From Triticum aestivum (lineage: Eukaryota; Streptophyta; Magnoliopsida; Poales; Poaceae): DNA of 64,000 nucleotides. Below, piece by piece: positions 31,876-43,628 of the stretch. How positions within the stretch are numbered: position 1 is the first letter of the stretch; each line of letters starts with the position of its first letter. The stretch spans positions 225,181,684-225,245,683 of the forward strand of contig NC_057808.1 in assembly GCF_018294505.1 (NCBI RefSeq), written 5' to 3'. The position numbers were made by a program, and so were the translations under genes. The notes below the pieces were generated by a model. That model was not told where the DNA came from. It did no database searches and worked only from the letters and a program-made list of their open reading frames with translations.

Positions 31876-33524
31876 TGATGTCTACTACACAACCTTCTTC
31901 TTGTAGACGTTGTTGGGCCTCCAAGTGTAGAGGTTTGTAGGACAGTAGCAAATTTCCCTCAAGTGGATGACCTAAGGTTTATCAATCCGTGGGAGGCATA
32001 GGATGAAGATGGTCTCTCTCAAGCAACCCTACAACCAAATAACAAAGAGTCTCTTGTGTCCCCAACACACCCAATACAATGGTAAATTGTATAGGTGCAC
32101 TAGTTCGGCAAAGAGATGGTGATACAAGTGCAATATGGATGGTAGATATAGGTTTTTGTAATCTGAAAATATAAAAACAGAAAGGTAGCAAGCAATAAAA
32201 GTGAGCGTAAACGGTATTGCAATGCTAGGAAACAAGGCCTAGGGTTCATACTTCCACTAGTGCAAGTTCTCTCAACAATAATAACATAATTGGATCATAT
32301 AACTATCCCTCAACATGCAACAAAGAGTCACTCCAAAGTCACTAATAGCGGAGAACAAACGAAGAGATTATGGTAGGGTACGAAACCACCTCAAAGTTAT
32401 TCTTTCCAATCAATCCGTTGGGCTATTCCTATAAGTGTCATAAACAGCCCTAGAGTTCGTACTAGAAAAACACCTTAAGACACAAATCAACCAAAACCCT
32501 AATGTCACCTAGATACTCCAATGTCACCTCAAGTATCCGTGGGTATGATTATACTATATGCATCACACAATCTCAGATTCATCTATTCAACCAACACAAA
32601 GTACTTCAAAGAGTGCCCCAAAGTTTATACAGGAGAGTCAAGACGAAAACGTGTGCCAACCCCTATGCATAGGTTCATGGGCGGAACCCGCAAGTTGATC
32701 ACCAAAACATACATCAAGTGAATCACGTGACATCCCATTGTCACCACAGATACGCACGGCAAGACATACATCAAGTGTTCTCAAATCATTAAAGACTCAA
32801 TCCGATAAGATTACTTCAAAGGGAAAACTCAATCCATTACAAGAGAGTAGAGGGGGAGAAGCAACATAAGGTCCAACTATAATAGCAAAGCTCGTGATAC
32901 ATCAAGATCGTGCCAAATGAAGAACACGAGAGAGAGATCAAAAATATAGCTACTGGTACATACCCTCAGCCCCGAGGGTGAACTACTCCCTCCTCGTCAT
33001 GCAGAACACCGGGATGATGAAGATGGCCACTGGTGAGGGTTCCCCCTCCGGCAGATTGTCGGAACAGGGTCCCGATTGGTTTTTGGTGGCTACAGAGGCT
33101 TGCGGCGGCGGAACTCCCGATCTATTTTGTTCCCCGATCGTTTTAGGGTATATGGATATATATAGGCGGAAGAAATACGTCAGGGGAGCCACGAGGGTGG
33201 AGGGCGCGCCCAGGGGGGTGGGCGCGCCCCCCCTGCCTCGTGCCTCCCTCGTTGCTTTCCTGACGTGCACTCCAAGTCCCCCGGGTTGCTTTCCTTCCAA
33301 AAATAACTTCTCCAGAAGGTTTCATTCTGTTTCGACTCCGTTTGATATTCCTTTTCTTTGAAACACTGAAACAAGGGAAAAACAGGAACTGACACTAGGC
33401 TCTGGGTTGATAGGTTAGTCCCAAAAATAATATAAAAGTGTTTAATAAAGCCCATAAACATCCAAAACAGATAATATAATAGCATGGAACAATAAAAAAT
33501 TATAGATACGTTGGAGACGTATCA
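31876..33524 (-). repeat. B1 left LTR (3' LTR)
   Basis: 1,649 bp, very similar to the right LTR at 37325-38983 (about 2% by rough inspection). Contains two GGCGCGCC octamers 18 bp apart (33203 and 33221). Confidence 0.93.
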
Positions 33525-36361
33525 GCATCCCCAAGCTTAATTCCTGCTCGTCCTCGAGTAGGTAAATGATAAAAACAGAATTTTTGATGTGGAATGCTAC
33601 CTTACATAATCATTAATGTAATCTTATTTATTGTGGCAAGAATATTCACATCCATAAGATTCAAAACAAAAGTTTAATATTGACATAAAAATAATAATAC
33701 TTCAAGCATACTAACAAAGCAATCATGTCTTCTCAAAATAACATGGCCAAAGAAAGTTATCCCTACAAAATCATATAGTCTGGCTATGCTCTATCTTCAC
33801 CACACAAAGTATTTAAATCATGCACAACCCCGATGACAAGCCAAGCAATTGTTTCATACTTTTGACATTCCCAAACTTTTTCAATCTTCACGCAATACAT
33901 GAGTGTGAGCCATGGACATAGCACTATATGTGGAATAGAATGGTGGTTGTGGAGAAGACAAAAAGGAGAATATAGTCTCACATCAACTAGGCGTATCAAC
34001 GGGCTATGGAGATGCCCATCAATAGATATCAATGTGAGTGAGTAGGGATTGCCATGCAACGGATGCACTAGAGCTATAAGTATATGAAAGCTCAACAAAA
34101 GAAACTAAGTGGGTGTGCATCCAACTCGCTTGCTCACGAAAACCTAGGGCATTTTGAGGAAGCCCATCATTGGAATATACAAGCCAAGTTCTATAATGAA
34201 AAATTCCCACTAGTATATGAAAGTGACAAAATGAGAGACTCTCTATCATGAAGATCACGGTGCTACTTCGAAGCACAAGTGTGGTAAAAGGATAGTAACT
34301 TTGTCCCTTCTCTCTTTTTCTCTCATTTTTTATTTGGGCCTTTTCTCTTTTTTTGGCCTCTTATTTATTTATTTATTTAGTCCGGAGTCTCATCCCGACT
34401 TGTGGGGGAATCATAGTCTCCATCATCCTTTCCTCACTTGGGACAATGCTCTAAAAATGATGATAATCACACTTTTATTTTCTTACAACTCAACAATTAC
34501 AACTCAATACTTAGAACAACAATATGACTCTATGTGAATGCCTCCGGCGGTGTACCGGGATATGCAATGACTCATGAGTGACATGTATGAAATAATTATG
34601 AACGGTGGCTTTGCCACAAATACGATGTCAACTACATGATCATGCAAAGCAATATGACAATGATGGAGCGTGTCATAATAAACGGAACGGTGGTAAGTTG
34701 CATGGCAATATATCTCGGAATGGCTATGGAAATGCCATGATAGGTAGGTATGGTGGCTGTTTTGAGGAAGATATATGGTGGGTGTATGATACCGGCGAAA
34801 GGTGCGCGGTATTAGAGAGGCTAGCAATGGTGGAAGGGTGAGAGTGCGTATAATCCATGGACTCAACATTAGTCATAGAGAACTCATATACTTATTGCAA
34901 AGATCTACAAGTTATCGAAACAAAGTACTACGCGCATGCTCCTAGGGGGATAGATTGGTAGGAAAAGACCATCGCTCGTCCCCGACCGCCACTCATAAGG
35001 AGGACAATCAATAAATAAATCATGCTCTGACTTCATCACATAACGGTTCACCATACGTGCATGCTACGGGAATCACAAACTTTTAACACAAGTATTTATA
35101 AAATTCACAACTACTACACTAGCATGACCCTAATATCACCATCTCCATATCTCAAAACAATCATCAAGTATCAAACTTCTCATAGTATTCAATGCACTTT
35201 ATATGAAAGTTTTTATTATATCCCTCTTGGATGCCCATCATATTAGGACTAAATTCATAACCAAAGCAAATTACCATGCTGTTCCAAAGACTCTCAAAAT
35301 AATATAAGTGAAGCATGAGAGTTCATCTATTCTTCAAAATAAATCCACCGCCGTGCTCTAAAAGATATAAGTGAAGCACTAGAGCAAACAACAAACTACT
35401 CCGAAAGATATAAGTGAAGATCAATGAGTAGTTTAATAATTATGCAGCTATGTGAAGACTCTCTAACATTTAAGAATTTCAGATCTTGGTATTTTATTCA
35501 AACAGCAAGCAAAACAAAATAAAATAAAATGACGCTCCAAGCAAAACACATATCATGTGGTGAATAAAAATATAGCTCCAAGTAAAGTTACCGATGAACG
35601 AAGATGAAAGAGGGGATGCCTTCCGGGGCATCCCCAAGCTTAGGCTCTTGGTTATCCTTGAATATTACCTTGGGGTGCCTTGGGCATCCCCAAGCTTAGG
35701 CTCTTTGCCACTCCTTATTCCATAGTCCATCGAATCTTTACCCAAAACTTGAAAACTTCACAACACAGAACTTAACAGAAAATCTCGTGAGCTCCGTTAG
35801 CGAAAGAAAACAGAACACCACTTCAAGGTACTGTAATGAACTCATTATTTATTTATATTGGTTTTAAACCTACTGTATTCCAACTTCTCTATGGTTTATA
35901 AACTATTTTACTAGCCATAGATTCATCAAAATAAGCAAAAAACACATAGAAAACAGAATCTCTCAAAAACAGAACAGTCTGTAGTAATCTGTAACTAACG
36001 TAAACTTCTGGAACTCCAAAAATTCTAAAATAAATTGGTGGACCTGAGGAATTTTTCTAGTAATCATCTGAAAAAATAATCAACTAAATAGCACTCTCCA
36101 GTAAAAAGTTGAAGCTAATCTCGTGAGCGCTAAAGTTTCTGTTTTTTACAGCATGATTATAAAGACTTCACCCAAGTCTTCCCAAAGGTTCTACTTGGCA
36201 CAAACAATAATTAAACATAAAACCACATATAAACAGAAGCTAGATGGATTATTTATTCCTAAACAGAACCAAAAATCAAGAAACTAAAATAAAATTGGGT
36301 TGCCTCGCAACAAGCGCTATCGTTTAACGCCCCTAGCTAGGCATGATGATTTCAATGATGC
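33525..36361. other. B1 internal region, non-coding part
   Basis: AT-rich, without supported genes. It parallels B2 (41298-41829 and 51970-54200) for long stretches, for example the gcatgctcctagggggatag and tgaatgcctccggcggt segments. Two internal copies of the PPT-like word gcatccccaagctta lie at 35628 and 35684. Confidence 0.8.
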
Positions 36362-37204
36362 TCACATAAAAGATAAGAATTGAAACATAAAGAGAGCATC
36401 ATGAAGAATATGACTAGCAAATTTAAGTCTAACCCACTTCCTATTAATAGGGATTTTGTGATAAAACAACTTATGGGAACAATAATCAACTAGCATAGGA
36501 AGGCAAAACAAGCATAACTTCAAAACTTTAAGCACATAGAGAGGAAACTTGATATTATTGCAATTCCTACAAGCATACATTCCTCCCTCATAATAACTTT
36601 CAGTAGCATCATGAATGAATTCAAAAATATAACCAGCACCTAAAGCATTCTTTTCATGATCTACAAGCATAGAAAATTTACTACTCTCCACATAAGCAAA
36701 ATTCTTCTCATCAATAGTAGTGGGAGCAAACTCAATATAATAACTATCATGTGAAGCATAATCCAATTAAAAATTAAAATCATGATGACAAGTTTCATGG
36801 TTATCTTTATTCTTTATAGAATATGTGTCATCACAATAATCATCATAGATAGGAGGCATGCTTTCATCACAATAAATTTGCTCATCAAAACTTGGGGGAC
36901 AAAAAATATCATCTTCATCAAACATAGCTTCCCCAAGCTTGTGGCTTTGCATATCATTAGCATCATGGGTATTCAAAGAATTCATACTAAGAACATTGCA
37001 ATCATGCTCATTATCCAAGGATTTAGTGCCAAACATTTTAATACATTCTTCTTCTAACACTTTGGCACAATTATCGGAATCCTTATTTTCACGAAAGACA
37101 TTAAAAAGATGAAGCATATGAGGCATCCTCAATTCCATTTTTTGTAGTTTTCTTTTATAGACTAAACTAGTGATAAAACAAGAAACAAAAGGATTCGATT
37201 GCAA
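36362..37204 (-). pseudogene. B1 internal ORF with one in-frame stop
   Basis: Two abutting frames (37204-36767 and 36766-36362) are one reading frame broken by a single TAA at 36767-36769: together about 280 codons. The N-terminal part is acidic (DEDDIFCPPSFDEQIYCDESMPP); the C-terminal part has a CRNCNNI motif and the hydrophobic stretch VLKVLKLCLFCLPML. I do not recognise the family. Its position just inside the PBS is where gag would lie, so it may be a gag relic or an element-specific protein. Confidence 0.5.
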
Positions 37205-37232
37205 GATCTAAAGATATACCTTCAAGCACTCA

Positions 37233-37324
37233 CCTCCCCGGCAACGGCGCCAGAAAAGAGCTTAGTTGACGGGGTGTGAGTGCCGCTTACCTAGCCTCCC
37301 CGGCAACGGCGCCAGAAAAGAGCT
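37233..37324 (-). repeat. B1 primer-binding site region, duplicated
   Basis: The 20-bp PBS word (minus TGGCGCCGTTGCCGGGGAGG) occurs twice, at 37295-37314 next to the LTR and at 37233-37252, spacing exactly 62 bp. Both copies are followed by the same agaaaagagctt word. Only the LTR-proximal copy is in the usual place. Confidence 0.85.
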
Positions 37325-38983
37325 TGATGTCTACTACACAACCTTCTTCTTGTAGACGTTGTTGGGCCTCCAAGTGCAGAGGTTTGTAGGACAGTAGCAA
37401 ATTTCCCTCAAGTGGATGACCTAAGGTTTATCAATCCGTGGGAGGCATAGGATGAAGATGGTCTCTCTCAAGCAACCCTGCAACCAAATAACAAAGAGTC
37501 TCTTGTGTCCCCAACACACCCAATACAATGGTAAATTGTATAGGTGCACTATTTCGACGAAGAGATGGTGATACAAGTGCAATATGGATGGTAGATATAG
37601 GTTTTTGTAATTTGAAAATATAAAAACAGCAAGGTAGGAAGCGATAAAAGTGAGCATAAACGGTATTGCAATGCTAGGAAACAAGGCCTAGGGTTCATAC
37701 TTTCACTAGTGCAAGTTCTCTCAACAATAATAACATAATTGGATCATATAACTATCCCTCAACATGCAACAAAGAGTCACTCCAAAGTCACTAATGGCGG
37801 AGAACAAACGAAGAGATTATGGTAGGGTACGAAACCACCTCAAAGTTATTCTTACCAATCAATCCGTTGGGCTATTCCTATAAGTGTCACAAACAGCCCT
37901 AGAGTTCGTACTAGAATAACGCCTTAAGACACAAATCAACGAAAACCCTAATGTCACCTAGATACTCCAATGTCACCTCAAGTATCCGTGGGTATGATTA
38001 TACGATATGCATCACACAATCTCAGATTCATCTATTCAACCAACACAAAGTACTTCAAAGAGTGCCCCAAAGTTTATACCGGAGAGTCAAGACGAAAACG
38101 TGTGCCAACCCCTATGCATAGGTTCATGGGCGGAACCCGCAAGTTGATCACCAAAACATACATCAAGTGAATCACGTGACATCCCATTGTCACCACAGAT
38201 ACGCACGGCAAGACATCCATCAAGTGTTCTCAAATCATTAAAGACTCAATCCGATAAGATAACTTCAAAGGGAAAACTCAATCCATTACAAGAGAGTAGA
38301 GGGGGAGAAGCAACATAAGATCCAACTATAATAGCAAAGCTCGTGATACATCAAGATCGTGCCAAATCAAGAACACGAGAGAGAGATCAAACACATAGCT
38401 ACTGGTACATACCCTCAGCCCCGAGTGTGAACTACTCCCTCCTCGTCATGGAGAACGCCGGGATGATGAAGATGGCCACCGGTGATGTTCCCCCCTCCGG
38501 CAGGGTGTCAGAACAGGGTCCCGATTGGTTTTTGGTGGCTACAGAGGCTTGCGGCAGCGGAACTCCCGATCTATTCTGTTCCCCGATCGTTTTAGGGTAT
38601 ATGGATATATATAGGCGGAAGAAATACGTCAGGGGAGCCACGAGGGGCCCACGAGGGTGGAGGGCGCGCCCAGGGGGGTGGGCGCGCCCCCTGCCTCGTG
38701 CCTCCCTCGTTGCTTTCCTGACGTGCACTCCAAGTCCCCCGGGTTGCTTTCCTTCCAAAAATAACTTCTCCAGAAGGTTTCATTCCGTTTCGACTCCGTT
38801 TGATATTCCTTTTCTTCGAAACACTGAAACAAGGGAAAAAACAGGAACTGGCACTGGGCTCTGGGTTAATAGGTTAGTCCCAGAAATAATATAATAGTGT
38901 TTAATAAAGCCCATAAACATCCAAAACAGATAATATAATAGCATGGAACAATAAAAAATTATAGATACGTTGGAGACGTATCA
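37325..38983 (-). repeat. B1 right LTR (5' LTR)
   Basis: 1,659 bp; ends TATCA at 38983 beside TSD atctg (38984-38988). GGCGCGCC octamers at 38663 and 38681. Confidence 0.93.
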
Positions 38984-39724
38984 ATCTGCTATGAATCCTA
39001 TTCCGCGACTGAGATACTGCCGTGTTCTGCTCTCCAGCTGCCCGTCTGCATCAAACCTCTGCCAGCTTCCGACTGGGAAGGCTGAATCGACTCTGCTATT
39101 CGGGATGCAGCTGTGAGATTCTGAATCGGAGTTCGGTATACCTGAGTTGGAGGTAGAAAACGTTGTCGTCGACTGGACTCAGGAATCCGCTGCTGAGCAC
39201 GCTCGTCGAGTGCGTGCTGGAGGTTCTCCAGTCGAGTGCGCTCAGCCAATTTGGCCAGGCGCACCTCCTCCAAGGCCCGGGCCTCGGGGGTTTCTCCAAC
39301 GATAGGAGTGTGAAGTGCATCCATATTGCGGCGGCGGAGCTCTTCCCTCTGCTGCGAAGAAAGAGGCTCGGGGCGGTACTCCTCGTGAGCACGCCACGGA
39401 TCTCCACCGCCATCACCACCGTCGTTGCGGGGGAAGCCAGGAGGACTGCGTGGTCCATTGACCATCAAGACTTCCGCTGCGGGGTCACTGCTGTCGCACT
39501 CGGATGCGGTCTCGACGGAGCCAGTCGAACAGGCCGTAGAGAGTTTCATCGGGCTCGATTGCCGCGACTTGTGGGGTGGCCGACAGGCGGGCCACCACGT
39601 GCCTCACCCACTGCTGGAGCCGCGACCGACCGGAACGCTTGCGCCGGCGAACAGCGGGGAGCGAGGACGCCACAGGAGCCGACCGATACCGAGTCGGCGG
39701 CTGCCGAAGAAGGACGCCGCGGAC
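38984..39724 (-). pseudogene. Element A gag, middle piece
   Basis: The open part (39549-38998) is rich in Arg, Glu and Gln, with ARALEEVRLAKLAERTRLENLQ in its middle. It is the linker typical of N-terminal gag in this family and is predicted to be helical. It lies between insertions B1 (at 38983) and B2 (at 39725) and contains stops at its B1 end. It joins upstream with 56489-56622. Confidence 0.65.
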
Positions 39725-41296
39725 TGCTACCTCTTGAGCACTGCGTTGGTTTTCCCTTGAAGAGGAAAGGGTGATGCAGTAAAGCAGCGTAAGTATTTCC
39801 CTCAGTTTTTGAAAACCAAGGTATCAATCCAGTAGGAGGCCACACACGAGTCCCTCGCACCTACACAAACAAATAAATCCTCGCAACCAACGCAATAAAG
39901 GGGTTGTCAATCCCTTCACGGTCACTTACGAGAGTGAGATCTGATAGATATGATAAGATAATATTTTTGGTTTTTTATGATAAAGATGCAATGTAAAATA
40001 AAAGGCAATAAAAATAGCTAAGTGTTGGAAGATTAATATGATGGAAGATAGACCCGGGGGCCATAGGTTTCACTAGTGGCTTCTCGCGAGAGCATAAGTA
40101 TTACGGTGGGTGAACAAATTACTGTTGAGCAATTGACAGAATTGAGCATAGTTTTGAGAATATCTAGGTATGATCATGTATATAGGCATCACGTCCGCGA
40201 CAAGTAGACCGACTCCTGCCTACATCTACTGCTATTACTCCACACATCGACCGCTATCCAGCATGCATCTAGAGTATTAAGTTCATAAGAATAGAGTAAC
40301 GCTTTAAGTAAGATGACATGATGTAGAGGGATAAACTCATGCAATATGATATAAACCCCATCTTGTTATCCTCGATGGCAACAATACAATATGTGCCTTG
40401 CTGCCCCTACTGTCACTAGGAAAGGACACCGCAAGATTGAACCCAAAGCTAAGCACTTCTCCCATTGCAAGAAAGATCAATCTAGTAGGCCAAACCAAAC
40501 TGATAATTCGAAGAGACTTGCAAAGATAACCAATCATACATAAAATAATTCAGAGAAGATTCAAATATTGTTCATAGATAAACTTGATCATAAACCCACA
40601 ATTCATCGGTCTCAACAAACACACCACAAAAGAAGATTACATCGAATAGATCTCCACAAGAGAGGGGGGAACATTGTATTGAGATCCAAAAAGAGAGAAG
40701 AAGCCATCTAGCTAATAACTATGGACCCGAAGGTCTGAGGTAAACTACTCACACATCATCGGAGTGGCTATGGTGTTGATGTAGAAGCCCTCCGTGATCG
40801 ATGCCCCCTCCAGCGGAGCTCCGGAAAAGGCCCCAAGATGGGATCTCACGGGTACAGAAGGTTGTGGCGGTGGAATTAGGTTTTTGGCTCCGTATCTGGT
40901 AGTTTGGGGGTACTTAGGTATATATAGGAGGAAGAAGTACGTCGGTGGAGCAACATGGGCCCCACGAGGGTGGAGGGCGCGCCCAGGGGGGTAGGCGCGC
41001 CCCCCTACCTCGTGCCTTCCTGGTTGATGTCTTGACGTAGGGTCCAAGTCCTCTGGATCACGTTCGTTCTGAAAATCACGTTCCCAAAGGTTTCATTCCG
41101 TTTGGACTCCGTTTGATATTCTTTTTCTGCGAAACTCTGAAATAGGCAGAAAACAACAATTCTGGGCTGGGCCTCCGATTAATAGGTTAGTCCCAAAAAT
41201 AATATAAAAGTGTGTAATAAAGCCCATTAATGTCCAAAACAGAATATAATATAGCATGGAACAATCAAAAATTATAGATACGTTGGAGACGTATCA
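39725..41296 (-). repeat. B2 left LTR (3' LTR)
   Basis: 1,572 bp, starts TGCTACCTCTTGAG in plus sense. It matches 54916-56488 closely. GGCGCGCC at 40976 and 40994. Confidence 0.93.
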
Positions 41297-41297
41297 A

Positions 41298-41829
41298 GCA
41301 TCCCCAAGCTTAATTCCTGCTCGTCCTCGAGTAGGTAAATGATAAAAACAGAATTTTTGATGTGGAATGCTACTTGGCATAATTTCAATGTAATTCTCTT
41401 AATTGTGGTATGAATATTCAGATCTGAAAGATTCAAGATAAAAGTTTAATATTGGCATAAAAATAATAATACTTCAAGCATACTAACTAAGCAATTATGT
41501 CCTCTCAAAATAACATGGCCAAAGAAAGTTCATCCCTACAAAATCATATAGTTTAGTCCTGCTCCATTTTCGTCACACAAGAATGCTCTGATCATGCACA
41601 ACCCCGATGAAAAGCCAAGCAATTGTTTCATACTTTAGTAATCTCAAACTTTTTCAACCTTCACGCAATACATGAGCATTTGCCATGGATATAGCACTAT
41701 GGGTGGAATAGAATATAATGATGGGGGTTATGTGGAGAAGACAAAAAAGGAGAAAGTCTCACATCAGCGCGGCTAATCAATGAGCTATGGAGATGCCCAT
41801 TGATTGACGTTAATGCAAGGAGTAGGGAT
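41298..41829. other. B2 internal region, 3' part
   Basis: PPT and adjacent non-coding sequence, parallel to B1 33525-34050. The last five bases (gggat, 41825-41829) are the left TSD of element C; B1's uninterrupted text at 34048-34052 shows the original target. Confidence 0.85.
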
Positions 41830-42309
41830 TGAGGGAGTCCTGGACTAAGGGGTCCTCGGGCATCCGGCCTGTTATCTACTGGGCCGGACTGATGGGCTGT
41901 GAAGACATGAAGACCGAAGACTGCACCCGTGTCCGGATTGGACTCTACTTAGCGTGGAAGACAAGCTTGGCGACCGACTATGTAGATCCCCATTGATGTA
42001 ACCGACTCCATGTAACCCTAGATCTCTCTAGTGTCTATATAAACCGGAGAGCATAGTCCAGATAGGACAGATTCATTACCATGTACTCATAGGCTAGACT
42101 TCTAGGGTTTAGCCATTACGATCTCGTGGTAGATCAACTCTTGTAACACTTATATTCATCAAGATCAATCAAGCAGGAAGTAGGGTATTACCTCCATTGA
42201 GAGGGCCCGAACCTGGGTAAACATCGTGTCCCCCGTCTCCTGTTACCATTGATCCTAGACGCACAGTTCGGGACCCCCTACCCGAGATCCGCCGGTTTTG
42301 ACACCGACA
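41830..42309 (+). repeat. Element C 5' LTR
   Basis: 480 bp, TGAGGGAGTCC...ACCGACA. Same family as the truncated LTR at 6766-7234. Confidence 0.95.
42035..42044 (+). promoter_or_regulatory. TATA box in element C 5' LTR
   Basis: ctatataaac, a good plant TATA box, conserved in the 3' LTR (51690-51699) and in inverse form in the 6766-7234 LTR. It is the expected promoter for the genomic RNA. Confidence 0.65.
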
Positions 42310-42328
42310 TTGGTGCTTTCATTGAGAG
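42310..42328 (+). other. Element C primer-binding region
   Basis: Sequence ttggtgctttcattgagag follows the LTR directly. The TGG start fits annealing to a tRNA 3' end (CCA). The tRNA type was not determined. Confidence 0.5.
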
Positions 42329-42356
42329 TTCCAATGTGCCATCGCCAAGAAGGTTG

Positions 42357-43520
42357 ATGGCTCGCCTTGTTGTCAAGGATAATATCATCTCCAGAGGAGC
42401 CCTGGCCCCAGGCCAGACCCTCTGGCTCGGCGGCTTCGTCATGACCGCCGGCTCGGCCCTTAAGCCGGCGATGACCTCTCAAGTCATCGAAAATCGCCTC
42501 CGCGTTGATCCCGAATACTCCGCCCGCATGGATCCAATGGAGTTATCGTCGTTGAATGAACTCCTGGATCGCATGGCCGCCTTGGGGGTCACTACAGACT
42601 ACGATCAGGTCGGGCTTAAACCCGACCAAGGAGAAATTAAAACTCCACCGATCACCCATCAGATAGCGGTAGTCGAGGAGCGGAGCAGCTCTTCCACTAT
42701 ATTGAAGACGAGCTATATTCGGATCGCTGATCTTGAAGAGCCGGATATTTTCCGGCAGAAAAGCATGTCTCTTCCTCCGAACATAGAGTCGGATGATGAG
42801 CCTAAAAAATCAGTCGATATCCCGTAGCCCGAACTGTCCGGCCCGGTAGACCTCCAAACTCCAGATCCAAAATCGGGTCAGGGTTCGGATTCAATTCCAC
42901 CCACCCATGCGGACATAGATGCTCTCAGGAGCATCAAACAACAGTCTCAGGAAACGGCCCCCCACTTCTGGGCCAGATTCCTCCTTGTTAAAAACAAGGT
43001 AAAAGACTTCAGCGACGAAGACGCAATAGCAGCATTCTGCAACAACTGCGCGAACGAAGGTATCCTTAACGCCATCAATCGCCGTCGCATACCAAAGTTC
43101 GCTGATCTAGCAACTATCGTACAAAAATACAGCGCGATGGAAAGCGCCTGGAAAACTCAGGCAGCTTGCTCGAAACCATCCCGGCTTCCCCTATAGGCGA
43201 AAAGGACGCGCCCCCGTAGCACGCCCAGCCGAACAGTCAAAAAACATAAACCCATTACATTGCACAGCACCGTTCTGGAGGGATGGCTCAATGGCCCATG
43301 CAAAATACACACGACGCCGGATACCGTGGCAACCCACAGCCTTAGAGCATGTTGGATACTTCGGCAGGTAGCCAAGAGCGGCGAGGACATCCTTATCAAG
43401 GACACCCCAGAACAACACCCTCCAGCAAACGACGACAATAGAGTATTGGCAGTCTTCAAGACATTCGCTTCAAACAACAAGCGTAAAAGGGCCCTACGCG
43501 ATCTCGCCGAAGTTTGCTAG
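42357..43520 (+). pseudogene. Element C gag (degraded, shortened)
   Basis: The first frame (ATG at 42357; open to a TAG at 42825) is followed by the segment HFWARFLLVKNKVKDFSDEDAIAAF and ILNAINRRRIPKFADLATIVQKYSAMESAW in the next reading stretch, which is the gag core. A frame and stop break occurs near 43195. The final part (43260-43520) has basic NKRKRALRDLAEV just before the protease region. Gag is shorter than expected and lacks an intact zinc knuckle. The open frame reaches into the LTR upstream of 42357, but that part is not gag. Confidence 0.65.
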
Positions 43521-43628
43521 GTCGCCGCAATTGACCCCTGGAACGACACGGCCATAACCTTCGACGCCAGTGACGAACCTAAACACAGAACAGTCCGAGC
43601 GCCAGCTGCCCTAGTCCTCAGTCCCATC

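Larger units (their letters stand above)
31876..38983 (-). mobile_element. Non-autonomous LTR retrotransposon B1 (inserted in gag of A)
   Basis: LTRs 31876-33524 and 37325-38983, termini TGATGTCT...CGTATCA in plus sense (TGATACGTCTCC...GACATCA in minus), TSD atctg on both sides (31871-31875 and 38984-38988). The PPT (minus taagcttggggatgc) is at 33525-33539 and the PBS (minus TGGCGCCGTTGCC) at 37295-37314, so it reads on the minus strand. The internal region (3.8 kb) has no pol, only one interrupted ORF near the PBS. It must have used enzymes from another element. The family resembles B2 and, more distantly, the solo LTR at 7947. Confidence 0.93.

Noticed and set aside
32978..33361. Plus ORF repeated at 38343-38894
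   Set aside because: Located in the two B1 LTRs and identical because the LTRs are; not a gene family.
37295..37314. tRNA-gene-like word
   Set aside because: It is only the primer-binding complement of a tRNA end, with no cloverleaf around it.
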